Origin: Caldifarciminota bacterium
Lineage (GTDB): Bacteria > Hydrothermota > Hydrothermia > B15-G9 > WFZT01
Direction of reading: 5' to 3'
DNA: 7,102 nt
Assembly (NCBI GenBank): GCA_026986655.1
Contig: JALSOD010000279.1
Span: 1-7,102 of the forward strand
Shown here: positions 1 through 6,561 of the stretch, one piece after another
Position numbering within the stretch: the first letter of the stretch is position 1
Layout: each line of letters opens with the position of its first letter
The notes under the pieces: model-generated
What the model saw: the letters and a program-made list of their open reading frames with translations, nothing else
Databases searched by the model: none
Told to the model about the DNA's origin: nothing
Made by a program: the position numbers and the translations under genes

Positions 1-2
1 TT

Positions 3-1139
3 CATCACAAATCACCTGTAAAACGTATAGGAGTGAACATGAAACACGAAATTTTTGAGAGTAACTTCTTAAACAACTCTACTGGTTTACCAGAAATCAA
101 ACTGCATTTTCTGCCTCAATTGCCGGACTACGAACATTATTCAGTAACCATCCTTCCATATTACTGGCATGAGAAGTATGTTGACGGCACTCGTCTGGGG
201 ATCAGATTACAGGCTGGCAATCCCATAATTATGCAAAGCTATGGTGCTCTAAGCCTGTACTATTCAACGTGGAGCAAAAAGGCCAGTTATCATCTTCAAC
301 TCACCAATCGTGTTCATCCATCTTTTGCCAATTTTACAGATGTTTCTATGGAATTCATGGATGAGGATGGATTAGAAAAGCAAAGTATTTCATTCTTTAA
401 TTATTGGCAAAAGCCTGAAGATGATTTCTTTCACAGGAGTTTAACGTTAGCCCTGTCTCATTTAAATCTGTACAACCCGAACTACTACAATCCAGTTATG
501 TTTGAACCTGCAAAATACTGGTCAGTCAGGTTACGTCTCGGATTTTCTAAAACCACAATGCTAAATGACATAAATCTAATCCTTAGAATGAAAGTGGGCC
601 TTGAAGAAAACTCCCGATTCATCAAGCTGGAAAATCAAAATCAACTCAGGCACTACATCGGAGTAAATGATTACATTCAATTAAACACTTATGCTGGCGG
701 TGTTATCGGAAATACAATTCCGAGACAGGAGTTAATTTTTGCATTTGGTAGCACTGATCCTGAGCACAGGAGATTTTACCCATCAAGAAGGGGGATACTT
801 CCTCCCGGCAGGCACTGGTCTGTAGGAGATGGGATGAATCTTTTTGGATACACGAATTTATCGACAACTCCACCAGGTAAATTTGGAACTTCAATTTCAA
901 CTACTTTGAAAGTCTGGCATTTACCGTCCCTCTATTACGCGATTGGAGTACTCACAAACGAACTGAAAGATTTTAGCAATGAGCAACTTCTACAGGAGGG
1001 TGGCATTAAATTTGGTATTTCAGGAAAGTTGTTAAAAGCTATGCTGGTTCTCCCGATATACGTCAGTCACCCACCAGTGGGCGAAAATAAAGTTGCCTTC
1101 AGGTGGAGCATTCTTTTCAATCTCCAATGGTCACGGTAA
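3..1139 (+). CDS. C-terminal part of a probable outer-membrane beta-barrel protein (5' partial)
   Basis: I do not recognise a specific gene. The reading frame is open to the left edge of the window. A possible internal start is the ATG at 39, which has AGGAG at 29-33, and would give 366 residues. However, that product has no signal peptide or hydrophobic N-terminus, although its body looks exported. It is rich in alternating polar and aromatic residues, has no helical membrane segments, contains many Tyr/Trp/Phe, and ends in an aromatic-rich strand (FRWSILFNLQWSR). Near residue 40 from that ATG is a P-Y-Y-W...DG..LG pattern, and near the end LPIYVSHPPVGENK precedes FRW. From memory, both resemble the barrel domains found at the C-terminus of some M1-type metallopeptidase proteins of two-membrane bacteria. 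My inference is that a peptidase-like or other periplasmic domain lies upstream of the window. It converges on argD with a 55-base gap. Barrel-like character is moderately sure; the family is unsure. Confidence 0.6.
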   Translation, partial: HHKSPVKRIGVNMKHEIFESNFLNNSTGLPEIKLHFLPQLPDYEHYSVTILPYYWHEKYVDGTRLGIRLQAGNPIIMQSYGALSLYYSTWSKKASYHLQLTNRVHPSFANFTDVSMEFMDEDGLEKQSISFFNYWQKPEDDFFHRSLTLALSHLNLYNPNYYNPVMFEPAKYWSVRLRLGFSKTTMLNDINLILRMKVGLEENSRFIKLENQNQLRHYIGVNDYIQLNTYAGGVIGNTIPRQELIFAFGSTDPEHRRFYPSRRGILPPGRHWSVGDGMNLFGYTNLSTTPPGKFGTSISTTLKVWHLPSLYYAIGVLTNELKDFSNEQLLQEGGIKFGISGKLLKAMLVLPIYVSHPPVGENKVAFRWSILFNLQWSR

Positions 1140-1194
1140 TGGAGTTAAATTCAGGTGCTAAATCCTGCGTCTAAAATAAACACTCGTATATTAT

Positions 1195-2370
1195 CTAAAA
1201 CTCCGACAAGACCTCTCTTAACGTTTCTACAACAATATCAATTTGCTCGTATTTGACAATCAAAGGAGGCAAAAATCTTAGAGTATAGTCTCCTGACAAA
1301 CCGATTAAAATCTTCTTTTCAAACATCTTCTGGGCAACATCTCGGATAATTTTCTCTTTCAACTCAACACCCACCATTAACCCTTTTCCTCTAATCTCTT
1401 TTACTATATCGAGTCTCCCCACATTTTGCCTTAATGTTTCTCTGAAATAATTCCCCTTTTCTTCAACGTTTTTGAGAAATTTTTCATTTGAAATTATGTC
1501 GAGCACTTTGAGAGCGACCTTTGTAATCAGAGGATTACCGCCAAATGTTGAGCCATGAGCTCCAAAATCCATCACAGATGCAACTTTTTGGGAGAAAATG
1601 GTTGCCCCCATGGGTAATCCACCACCCAAAGCCTTTGCAGTCGTTACAATGTCAGGTTTTATACCAAAGTGGAGATAACTGAATATCCTTCCAGTTCTGC
1701 CAATGCCTGTTTGAATTTCATCAATAATGAGGAGTATATCCCTCTCCTGGGTAATTTCGCGCACACCCTTCACGAAATCGTCATCGAGCACAGTCATTCC
1801 TCCCTCGCCCTGAATGGTCTCCAATATGACTGCTGCTGTTTCATCGGTAAGTGCAAATTCAAAGGTTTTAAGATCATTGGGAGGAACAAATGAAACTCCA
1901 TTTATCAGAGGTTTATATCCCCTTTTATATTTTTGCTTTCCGGTGACAGAGAGTGCCCCCATTGTCCGTCCGTGGAAAGCATGCTCCAGTGCAACGAATT
2001 CAAATCTACCTTTCTGCATCCCGTATCTTCTTGCCGCTTTCAGTGCAAGCTCATTGGCCTCTGAACCACTATTCACGAAAAAAACCTTATCAAGCCCACT
2101 GAGTTCGACAAGTTTTTTTGCAAGAAGTGCCTGTGAAGGCGTATAGTACAGATTTGAAATGTGGAGAAGCTCATCAGCCCCCTCTTTTATGGCTTTCACA
2201 ACCTCAGGATGTCTCTGTCCGAGTGCATTTACACCTATTCCTGCGAGAAAATCAAGGTATTTATCGCCCTCTTCGTCGTAAAGATACACCCCCTCACCTC
2301 TGACAAACACGGCTGGAAATCTCTTATAGACCTGCAGATGATACTTTTGATCAATCTCTATGATGTTCAT
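1195..2370 (-). CDS. argD: Acetylornithine aminotransferase ArgD
   Basis: Cytosolic PLP enzyme of class III aminotransferase fold. It interconverts N-acetylglutamate semialdehyde plus glutamate and N2-acetylornithine plus 2-oxoglutarate, and may also serve the succinyl-diaminopimelate step of lysine synthesis. Visible in order (391-residue numbering): an ArgD-like N-terminus with the ALGQRHPEV block near 50; SGSEANE at 101-107 (phosphate binding); HGRTMGAL from 133; IIDEIQTG with PLP-pyridine Asp at about 217; TTAKALGGG with Schiff-base Lys at about 246; HGSTFGGNPL at 272-281; and LRFLPPL near the end. Length is normal for the family. I chose the ATG at 2370 over the in-frame TTG at 2376 because GGAGG at 2382-2378 is 7 bases from the ATG but only 1 base from the TTG. 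It is the last gene of the unit, 18 bases after argJ. Other omega-aminotransferases (for example ornithine or GABA types) share these motifs, but the argJ/argH context settles the role. Confidence 0.93.
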   Translation of the reverse strand: MNIIEIDQKYHLQVYKRFPAVFVRGEGVYLYDEEGDKYLDFLAGIGVNALGQRHPEVVKAIKEGADELLHISNLYYTPSQALLAKKLVELSGLDKVFFVNSGSEANELALKAARRYGMQKGRFEFVALEHAFHGRTMGALSVTGKQKYKRGYKPLINGVSFVPPNDLKTFEFALTDETAAVILETIQGEGGMTVLDDDFVKGVREITQERDILLIIDEIQTGIGRTGRIFSYLHFGIKPDIVTTAKALGGGLPMGATIFSQKVASVMDFGAHGSTFGGNPLITKVALKVLDIISNEKFLKNVEEKGNYFRETLRQNVGRLDIVKEIRGKGLMVGVELKEKIIRDVAQKMFEKKILIGLSGDYTLRFLPPLIVKYEQIDIVVETLREVLSEF

Positions 2371-2377
2371 TACCAAA

Positions 2378-2382
2378 CCTCC
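2378..2382 (-). promoter_or_regulatory. Ribosome binding site of argD
   Basis: GGAGG on the minus strand lies 7 bases before the ATG at 2370. It rules out the earlier in-frame TTG at 2376, which nearly touches it, and so fixes the argD start. Confidence 0.8.
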
Positions 2383-2388
2383 ATAAAT

Positions 2389-3549
2389 TCAGGTAGTGTA
2401 ATGGGCATTTATTTTCACATATTCTTCTGTCAGATCGGCTCCATAGAAAATAGAGTGTGCCGAGCCAGTGTTGAGTACAAGTTTTATTCTCACAAAATCT
2501 CTTTGAAATACCTTTGAGGGGTTAAATCTAACAGGAGCACCATTTTTAAAGACAGGTTCATCATCAATATAAAGTTCAACTTTTTCTGGGTCAAGGGATG
2601 AATCAATGGAGCCCGCGGCGGCCAGAATTCTGCCAAAGTTCGGGTCTTTACCATAAATGGCTGTTTTAACGAGATTGGAATTTGCTACTCTTCGAGCAAT
2701 CTTCAGGGCTTCATCAGAATCGGTTGCACGCTCAACCTCCACGGAAAAAACGGTTCTTACTCCCTCTCCATCTTTCAATATCTGCATGGCAAGAGAATGT
2801 GTAACTTTCATTAAACTGGTTAAAAAAACCTCAAAAAGCTGGCCATCTTTAATCTCACGGTTCCCGGCTTTTCCGTTTGCAAAAATAAAAACACTATCAT
2901 TTGTGCTCTGACATCCATCTACAGATATTCTGTTAAACGATGCATCCACAGCCCTCTGTAAAGCGTCCCTGAGGGCTTCAATATTTATAACAGCATCTGT
3001 CAGTATAAATGCAAGCATTGTAGCCATATTCGGCTCGATCATCCCGGCACCCTTTGCGATACCAAGGATATTTACTTCAATCCCGTCCACCGTGAAAACT
3101 GCATTTTCCATCTTAATTTTTGTGTCAGTAGTGAGAATGGCTTCTGCAAAGTCTTCAAATCCGTCAGGTCTGACCTTTTTATAAGCCATTTCAATACCTC
3201 TCGTTATCTTTCCCATAGGGAGTGGGACTCCTATAACACCTGTTGATGCAACAAGTACCTTATCGGGTGTAAATCCACCAAGATTAGCAAGCTTTTCCGT
3301 CATAATTTCCGCATCCCTGATTCCCTGCTCACCAGTGGCTGCATTTGCATTTCCGCTATTCACAACTATTCCCCACGCTTCGCCCTTCGTTACTCGTTTC
3401 TTTGACACAATAACCGGAGCTGCCTGAAATTTGTTTTTCGTGAAAACTGCAGCAACCTTTGCCGGTGATTCAGACAGCATGATTCCCAGGTCTTTTTTAC
3501 CCTCTTTCAGGCCACAATTGACACCGGATGCCATAAATCCCCTGAGCAT
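2389..3549 (-). CDS. argJ: Glutamate N-acetyltransferase / amino-acid acetyltransferase ArgJ
   Basis: ArgJ transfers the acetyl group of N2-acetylornithine to glutamate, giving ornithine and N-acetylglutamate, and so runs the cyclic ornithine pathway. Some members also use acetyl-CoA. The 386-residue protein has the family landmarks: GFMASGVNCGLKEGKKDLG at the N-terminus; VFTKNKFQAAPV at 35-46; NSGNANAATGEQG at 64-76; STGVIG at 102-107 (oxyanion-hole Thr/Gly); KGAGMIEPNMATML at 166-179, where autocleavage before Thr177 creates the nucleophile and splits alpha and beta chains; a DGCQSTND block near 211; GKDPNFGRI at 300-308; and a C-terminal DLTEEYVKINAHYTT. Everything needed for catalysis is present. 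The ATG is preceded by a strong ribosome site, and no earlier in-frame start lies between it and the argH stop. Gap to argH is 21 bases, to argD 18. Whether it is mono- or bifunctional cannot be read from the sequence. Confidence 0.96.
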   Translation of the reverse strand: MLRGFMASGVNCGLKEGKKDLGIMLSESPAKVAAVFTKNKFQAAPVIVSKKRVTKGEAWGIVVNSGNANAATGEQGIRDAEIMTEKLANLGGFTPDKVLVASTGVIGVPLPMGKITRGIEMAYKKVRPDGFEDFAEAILTTDTKIKMENAVFTVDGIEVNILGIAKGAGMIEPNMATMLAFILTDAVINIEALRDALQRAVDASFNRISVDGCQSTNDSVFIFANGKAGNREIKDGQLFEVFLTSLMKVTHSLAMQILKDGEGVRTVFSVEVERATDSDEALKIARRVANSNLVKTAIYGKDPNFGRILAAAGSIDSSLDPEKVELYIDDEPVFKNGAPVRFNPSKVFQRDFVRIKLVLNTGSAHSIFYGADLTEEYVKINAHYTT

Positions 3550-3557
3550 TACAAGTT

Positions 3558-3565
3558 CCTCCTTT
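3558..3565 (-). promoter_or_regulatory. Ribosome binding site of argJ
   Basis: AAAGGAGG on the minus strand ends 8 bases before the argJ ATG and occupies most of the 21-base argH-argJ gap. It is the strongest ribosome site in the minus-strand unit. Confidence 0.82.
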
Positions 3566-3570
3566 AAACA

Positions 3571-4938
3571 TCAACTTTTGAGAATTTCTCGAGCCTTTTC
3601 AATCTGTTTTCTGACAAATTCGGGATTCGTTGAGCCGTACGTTTTCTTATTTTTTATAGATTTTTCAAAATCGCAAACCTCATAAACAGCCTCATCAAAT
3701 ACATCTGAAAACTTCCTTAATTCCTCGATCGAGAGTTCGCGGAGTTCCTTACCCTCTTTCTGTGCGGTGAAAACAATTTCTCCCACAATACCGTGTGCTT
3801 CTCTGAACGGGATACCTTTTCCAACAAGATAATCCACGAGGTCTGTGGCAAGCATAAACGAGTCCATTTTTTCCCGGATTTTCTCTGGAACAGGATGAAT
3901 ACCTTTGAGACATTTATTAAACGCCACAAGAATTTCTTCAATCTCAGAAACTGCTCTGAAAATGGGAAATTTATCCTCTTGCAGGTCTTTATTGTAGGTC
4001 ATGGGTAAACCCTTTACAGTAACAATAAGCGAATTCAGGTAAGAGACGAATCTTCCTGTTTTCCCCCTGATGAGCTCGAAAAAATCAGGATTCTTCTTTT
4101 GTGGCATCAAACTACTCGAAGTGGAAATGTGATCTTCGAGTTCAAGAAATCCAAATTCTCTTGAGGAATAGATGATAAAATCTTCGGCATACCTGGATAA
4201 GTCCAGGGCAATCATAGAGATGGCGAATAATGCGTCAATAAGAAAACTCCTGTCGGCCACTGTATCCATAGAATTTTCCGTTGGTTCCCTGAATCCGAGC
4301 TCCTTTGCGAGAAAATCCCTATCCAATGGTACTGATGTTCCAGCCAGGGCACCACTACCAAGTGGAAGAGTTGTGAGTCTTTTTAACGCCATCAAAAGTC
4401 TCTCTTTATCTCTTTCGAGTGCCCAGAAAAGGGACATGATGTAATGTGAGAATAAAACTGGCTGCGCCTGCTGGAGATGGGTGTAACCGGGGAATATCAC
4501 ATCAAAATTTTCCTCTGCAACCTTGATTACCGTACCTTGAAGCTCCTTTAAAAGCTCGATTAAGCCGATCAATCTATGCCTGAGCCAGATTTTCTCATCC
4601 GTTACAACCTGCTCATTTCTACTTCGTCCGGTATGAAGTTTTTTTCCCACATCTCCGATTTCATCAATCAGCAAAGATTCCACGAGAGTGTGCACATCTT
4701 CATACTGTCTTGCATCTATACCGTTTTTCACCTTTTCAACGACTTTATCGAGTCCATCGAGGATAATTTTAAGCTCATTTTCACTTAAAATACCTGCTTT
4801 ATGCAAAGCCTTCGCATAGGCACGCGATGCCTCTATTTCAGCACCAAAAAGGAAGAAATCCTCTGTTATCGATGCGTTAAACTTCTCAAGGAACGGATCT
4901 TCCTTCCGATCTTTGAATCTTTTTTCCCACAATTTCAT
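3571..4938 (-). CDS. argH: Argininosuccinate lyase ArgH
   Basis: Last step of arginine synthesis: argininosuccinate to arginine plus fumarate, by a cytosolic homotetramer of the fumarase/aspartase superfamily. The 455-residue length is typical. Landmarks: N-terminal KLWEKRF, where family members usually have KLWGGRF; EDVHT around 80-84; LHTGRSRNEQ at 101-110; GYTHLQQAQP at 151-160 with the conserved His near 154; LPLGSGALAGT at 191-201; and the mobile signature loop SSSLMPQKKNPD at 274-285 with the catalytic serine pair, followed by ELIRGKTGR. The position that is Gly in the usual GSSxMPQKKN signature is Ser here, and the late GGT-like turn reads GST. Both are tolerable substitutions, not signs of decay. 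The ATG overlaps the epimerase stop as ATGA. Only a weak GGAG lies about 10 bases upstream, so translation is probably coupled to the upstream gene. Confidence 0.96.
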   Translation of the reverse strand: MKLWEKRFKDRKEDPFLEKFNASITEDFFLFGAEIEASRAYAKALHKAGILSENELKIILDGLDKVVEKVKNGIDARQYEDVHTLVESLLIDEIGDVGKKLHTGRSRNEQVVTDEKIWLRHRLIGLIELLKELQGTVIKVAEENFDVIFPGYTHLQQAQPVLFSHYIMSLFWALERDKERLLMALKRLTTLPLGSGALAGTSVPLDRDFLAKELGFREPTENSMDTVADRSFLIDALFAISMIALDLSRYAEDFIIYSSREFGFLELEDHISTSSSLMPQKKNPDFFELIRGKTGRFVSYLNSLIVTVKGLPMTYNKDLQEDKFPIFRAVSEIEEILVAFNKCLKGIHPVPEKIREKMDSFMLATDLVDYLVGKGIPFREAHGIVGEIVFTAQKEGKELRELSIEELRKFSDVFDEAVYEVCDFEKSIKNKKTYGSTNPEFVRKQIEKAREILKS

Positions 4939-5942
4939 CTTTCCATCACTCCAAGTCCCGGCAGGTCGTTAAGTTCCAACCTCCCGTTACGGGTTTCAAC
5001 TCCCCTGAAGGGATTATCCTCAAGTAAGAGATTCCCATCAAGGTCAACATAGTCAAAAAGCGTTGCAATCTGCGCGGCGGCTGTAATTGCAATAGACGTC
5101 TCAACCATACAGCCGAGCATCAACTTCATGCCCAGTGCCCGCGCCGCATGCACAATTTTGAGAGCCTCATAGATTCCACCTGTCTTGGCGAGCTTAATAT
5201 TAACACCATCAACAGCATCACTCAGTCTCTTCAGGTCGTGCAGTTTGTGGAAGCTCTCATCTGCAATTACTGGAATGGGGACATTTTCTTTGACATAGGT
5301 AAGACCGTTGATGTCCCATCGAGGAACAGGCTGCTCGATAAATTCAATATTGTCAAACTTATCAAGAATCTGATTAACCTTTCTTACCGCCTCCTTTGGC
5401 TCCCATGCTTCGTTAGCATCAAGTCTCAGAGGTTTATCTGTAACTTCCCGAATGGCACCAATGACCTCCATTTCCTTACCGGTTCCCACTTTGATCTTGA
5501 AAACTTTGAAATCTTGATGGAGTTCTACATCCCTCTGCATAACTTCCAGATCGTCAATCCCGATCGTGTAAGACGTCTGGACAGGCCTGGGAGATAAACC
5601 TAAAAATCTGTAAACAGGTATGCCAAGCACCTTCCCAATATTATCATAAATGGCCATATCAACGGCCATTTTGACGCCATTAAAATGGGGCGAGATAGAT
5701 TCGAGCTCATTGTGAATTTCCTCCAGCTCAAAAGGACCATGCTTATCAAGAACAGGTTTTATTTTTTCTTCAAGAAATTGGAGGTTACCCTGAAGAGTTT
5801 CTCCGTAGGTTGTATAGGCAGCTCCTTCACCTATACCACTATCAACTTGTACAATTATGATATCCTTTTCTACAGTAGCCCCACGTGAAATACGGAAGGG
5901 CTTGCCCGTCTTGATTCTGAGCGTTTTAAAGTGTAAATTCAT
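4935..5942 (-). CDS. Dipeptide epimerase, enolase superfamily (L-Ala-D/L-Glu epimerase type)
   Basis: Mg2+-dependent racemase/epimerase of the muconate-lactonizing-enzyme subgroup, 335 residues. An N-terminal capping domain (1 to about 120, with the substrate loop GKPFRISRG at 13-21) precedes a TIM-like barrel. Catalytic parts are complete: KIK at 149-151 (acid/base Lys), metal ligands Asp175 (RLDAN), Glu203 (FIEQP) and Asp228 (IADES), the opposing Lys253 or Lys250 in NIKLAKTGG, and DLD at 300-302. This last motif is the DxD that in dipeptide epimerases holds the substrate ammonium group, and it favours this family over o-succinylbenzoate synthase and N-succinylamino acid racemase. Such enzymes usually convert L-Ala-D-Glu from murein into L-Ala-L-Glu, but related ones take other dipeptides, so substrate is not settled. 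It is the first gene of the arginine unit. The ATG at 5942 matches the family N-terminus but has no ribosome site. Confidence 0.87.
   Translation of the reverse strand: MNLHFKTLRIKTGKPFRISRGATVEKDIIIVQVDSGIGEGAAYTTYGETLQGNLQFLEEKIKPVLDKHGPFELEEIHNELESISPHFNGVKMAVDMAIYDNIGKVLGIPVYRFLGLSPRPVQTSYTIGIDDLEVMQRDVELHQDFKVFKIKVGTGKEMEVIGAIREVTDKPLRLDANEAWEPKEAVRKVNQILDKFDNIEFIEQPVPRWDINGLTYVKENVPIPVIADESFHKLHDLKRLSDAVDGVNIKLAKTGGIYEALKIVHAARALGMKLMLGCMVETSIAITAAAQIATLFDYVDLDGNLLLEDNPFRGVETRNGRLELNDLPGLGVMER
5911..5939 (+). promoter_or_regulatory. Candidate sigma70-type promoter for dcd-recA
   Basis: TTGATT (5911-5916) and TAAATT (5934-5939) are separated by 17 bases. Each hexamer matches the consensus at four of six positions. 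Transcription would begin near 5946, giving a leader of about 46 bases that includes the dcd ribosome site. The element lies inside the 5' end of the epimerase gene. AT-rich sequence gives such matches by chance, so this is a suggestion only. Confidence 0.35.
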
Positions 5943-5959
5943 AGTTTAAAATTTAACAC
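5931..5959. promoter_or_regulatory. Imperfect inverted repeat in the divergent control region
   Basis: GTGTAAATT (5931-5939) is mirrored by AATTTAACAC (5950-5959) with a one-base bulge, separated by 10 bases. The arms contain the candidate -10 hexamers of both promoters, so a protein bound here could control both units. It is not a good match to the known ARG box (TGAAT-N4-ATTCA) nor to the LexA sites of E. coli or B. subtilis. It may be a chance product of AT-rich promoter sequence. Confidence 0.3.
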
Positions 5960-5978
5960 GCCCAAAGGAAAATAACAA
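5950..5978 (-). promoter_or_regulatory. Candidate sigma70-type promoter for the epimerase-argHJD unit
   Basis: Read on the minus strand, TTGTTA (5978-5973) and TAAATT (5955-5950) are 17 bases apart. Seven bases follow before the ATG at 5942, so the predicted transcript would start at or next to the start codon. Together with the missing Shine-Dalgarno site this suggests a leaderless mRNA. The hexamer matches are imperfect. Confidence 0.38.
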
Positions 5979-5980
5979 CA

Positions 5981-5986
5981 AGGAGG
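5981..5986 (+). promoter_or_regulatory. Ribosome binding site of dcd
   Basis: AGGAGG lies 5 bases before the ATG at 5992, a near-ideal Shine-Dalgarno site. It contrasts with the absence of any such site before the divergent epimerase gene in the same 49-base gap. Confidence 0.85.
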
Positions 5987-5991
5987 AAAAA

Positions 5992-6561
5992 ATGGGTCTT
6001 AAATCTGACAGATGGATCAAGGAGATGGTTGAGAAACACCGTATGATCGAGCCTTTCGAATTTAACCTTGTAAGAAAAGGTGTTATCTCATACGGCATTT
6101 CATCCTACGGGTACGATATCCGTGTAGCAGATGAGTTTCTCATCTTTACAGATGTTTATTCAACAATCGTTGATCCCAAAAATTTTGATGACAGGTCTTT
6201 TGTAAAGGTTAAAGGTAAGGAATGCATAATTCCCCCGAATTCATTCTGTCTTGCAAGAACAGTCGAGTATTTCAGAATTCCGCGCGGTGTAATGGGGATC
6301 TGCCTTGGAAAATCTACATATGCCAGGTGCGGAATAGTTGTAAATATAACCCCCCTGGAACCTGAATGGGAGGGTCATCTAACGATTGAAATAAGTAATA
6401 CAACCCCTCTTCCGGCAAAAATATATGCCAATGAGGGGATTGCACAGGTTATTTTCCTTGAAGCCGATGAGATGTGTGAAGTATCATATAAGGATAGGAA
6501 AGGAAAATATCAGGGACAGAGGGGGGTTACCCCTCCAAAAGTAGAAAAAGAGGTGAGATGA
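5992..6561 (+). CDS. dcd: dCTP deaminase Dcd
   Basis: Deaminates dCTP to dUTP, feeding dUMP and thymidylate synthesis; cytosolic homotrimer of the dUTPase-like fold. The 189-residue length is normal. Visible: KSDRWIKEM near the N-terminus, SSYGYDIRVADEF at 37-49, VDPKNFDDRSFV at 60-71, IPPNSFCLARTVEYFRIP at 80-97, the active-site block GKSTYARCG at 106-114 (Ser108, Arg112), EPEWEGHLTIEISN with the catalytic Glu at about 133, and KYQGQRGVTPPK near the end. This is the longer proteobacterial-type subfamily. Some relatives, mostly archaeal, also hydrolyse dUTP (DCD-DUT), and I cannot exclude that here, but the motif set fits the simple deaminase best. It leads the plus-strand unit, and its TGA abuts the recA ATG. 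Confidence 0.95.
   Translation: MGLKSDRWIKEMVEKHRMIEPFEFNLVRKGVISYGISSYGYDIRVADEFLIFTDVYSTIVDPKNFDDRSFVKVKGKECIIPPNSFCLARTVEYFRIPRGVMGICLGKSTYARCGIVVNITPLEPEWEGHLTIEISNTTPLPAKIYANEGIAQVIFLEADEMCEVSYKDRKGKYQGQRGVTPPKVEKEVR
6550..6556 (+). promoter_or_regulatory. Ribosome binding site of recA, inside dcd
   Basis: GAGGTGA within the last dcd codons lies 5 bases before the recA ATG at 6562. It picks this ATG over the out-of-frame ATG at 6558 and suggests coupled translation of the two genes. Confidence 0.7.

Noticed and set aside
1140..1194. A possible bidirectional terminator in the convergent gap: CAGG at 1152-1155 pairs with CCTG at 1164-1167.
   Set aside because: The stem is only four base pairs with an eight-base loop and is not followed by a T-tract on either strand.
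2371..2376. A TTG start for argD two codons upstream of the ATG.
   Set aside because: The GGAGG ribosome site is one base from this TTG, which is too close, and seven bases from the ATG, which is ideal.
1814..2517. Open frames of 61 to 118 codons on the + strand opposite argD and the argD-argJ junction.
   Set aside because: They are antisense shadows of strongly supported genes, and their low-complexity translations match no family I know.
5148..5597. A 149-codon open frame on the + strand opposite the epimerase gene.
   Set aside because: It lies wholly antisense to a gene with complete enolase-superfamily motifs, and its translation shows no domain I recognise.
5928..5941. A possible ArgR operator (ARG box) before the arginine unit, from ATTCA at 5937-5941.
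   Set aside because: The required left half TGAAT is not present at the right spacing (the bases there read AAAGT), so only half a site exists.
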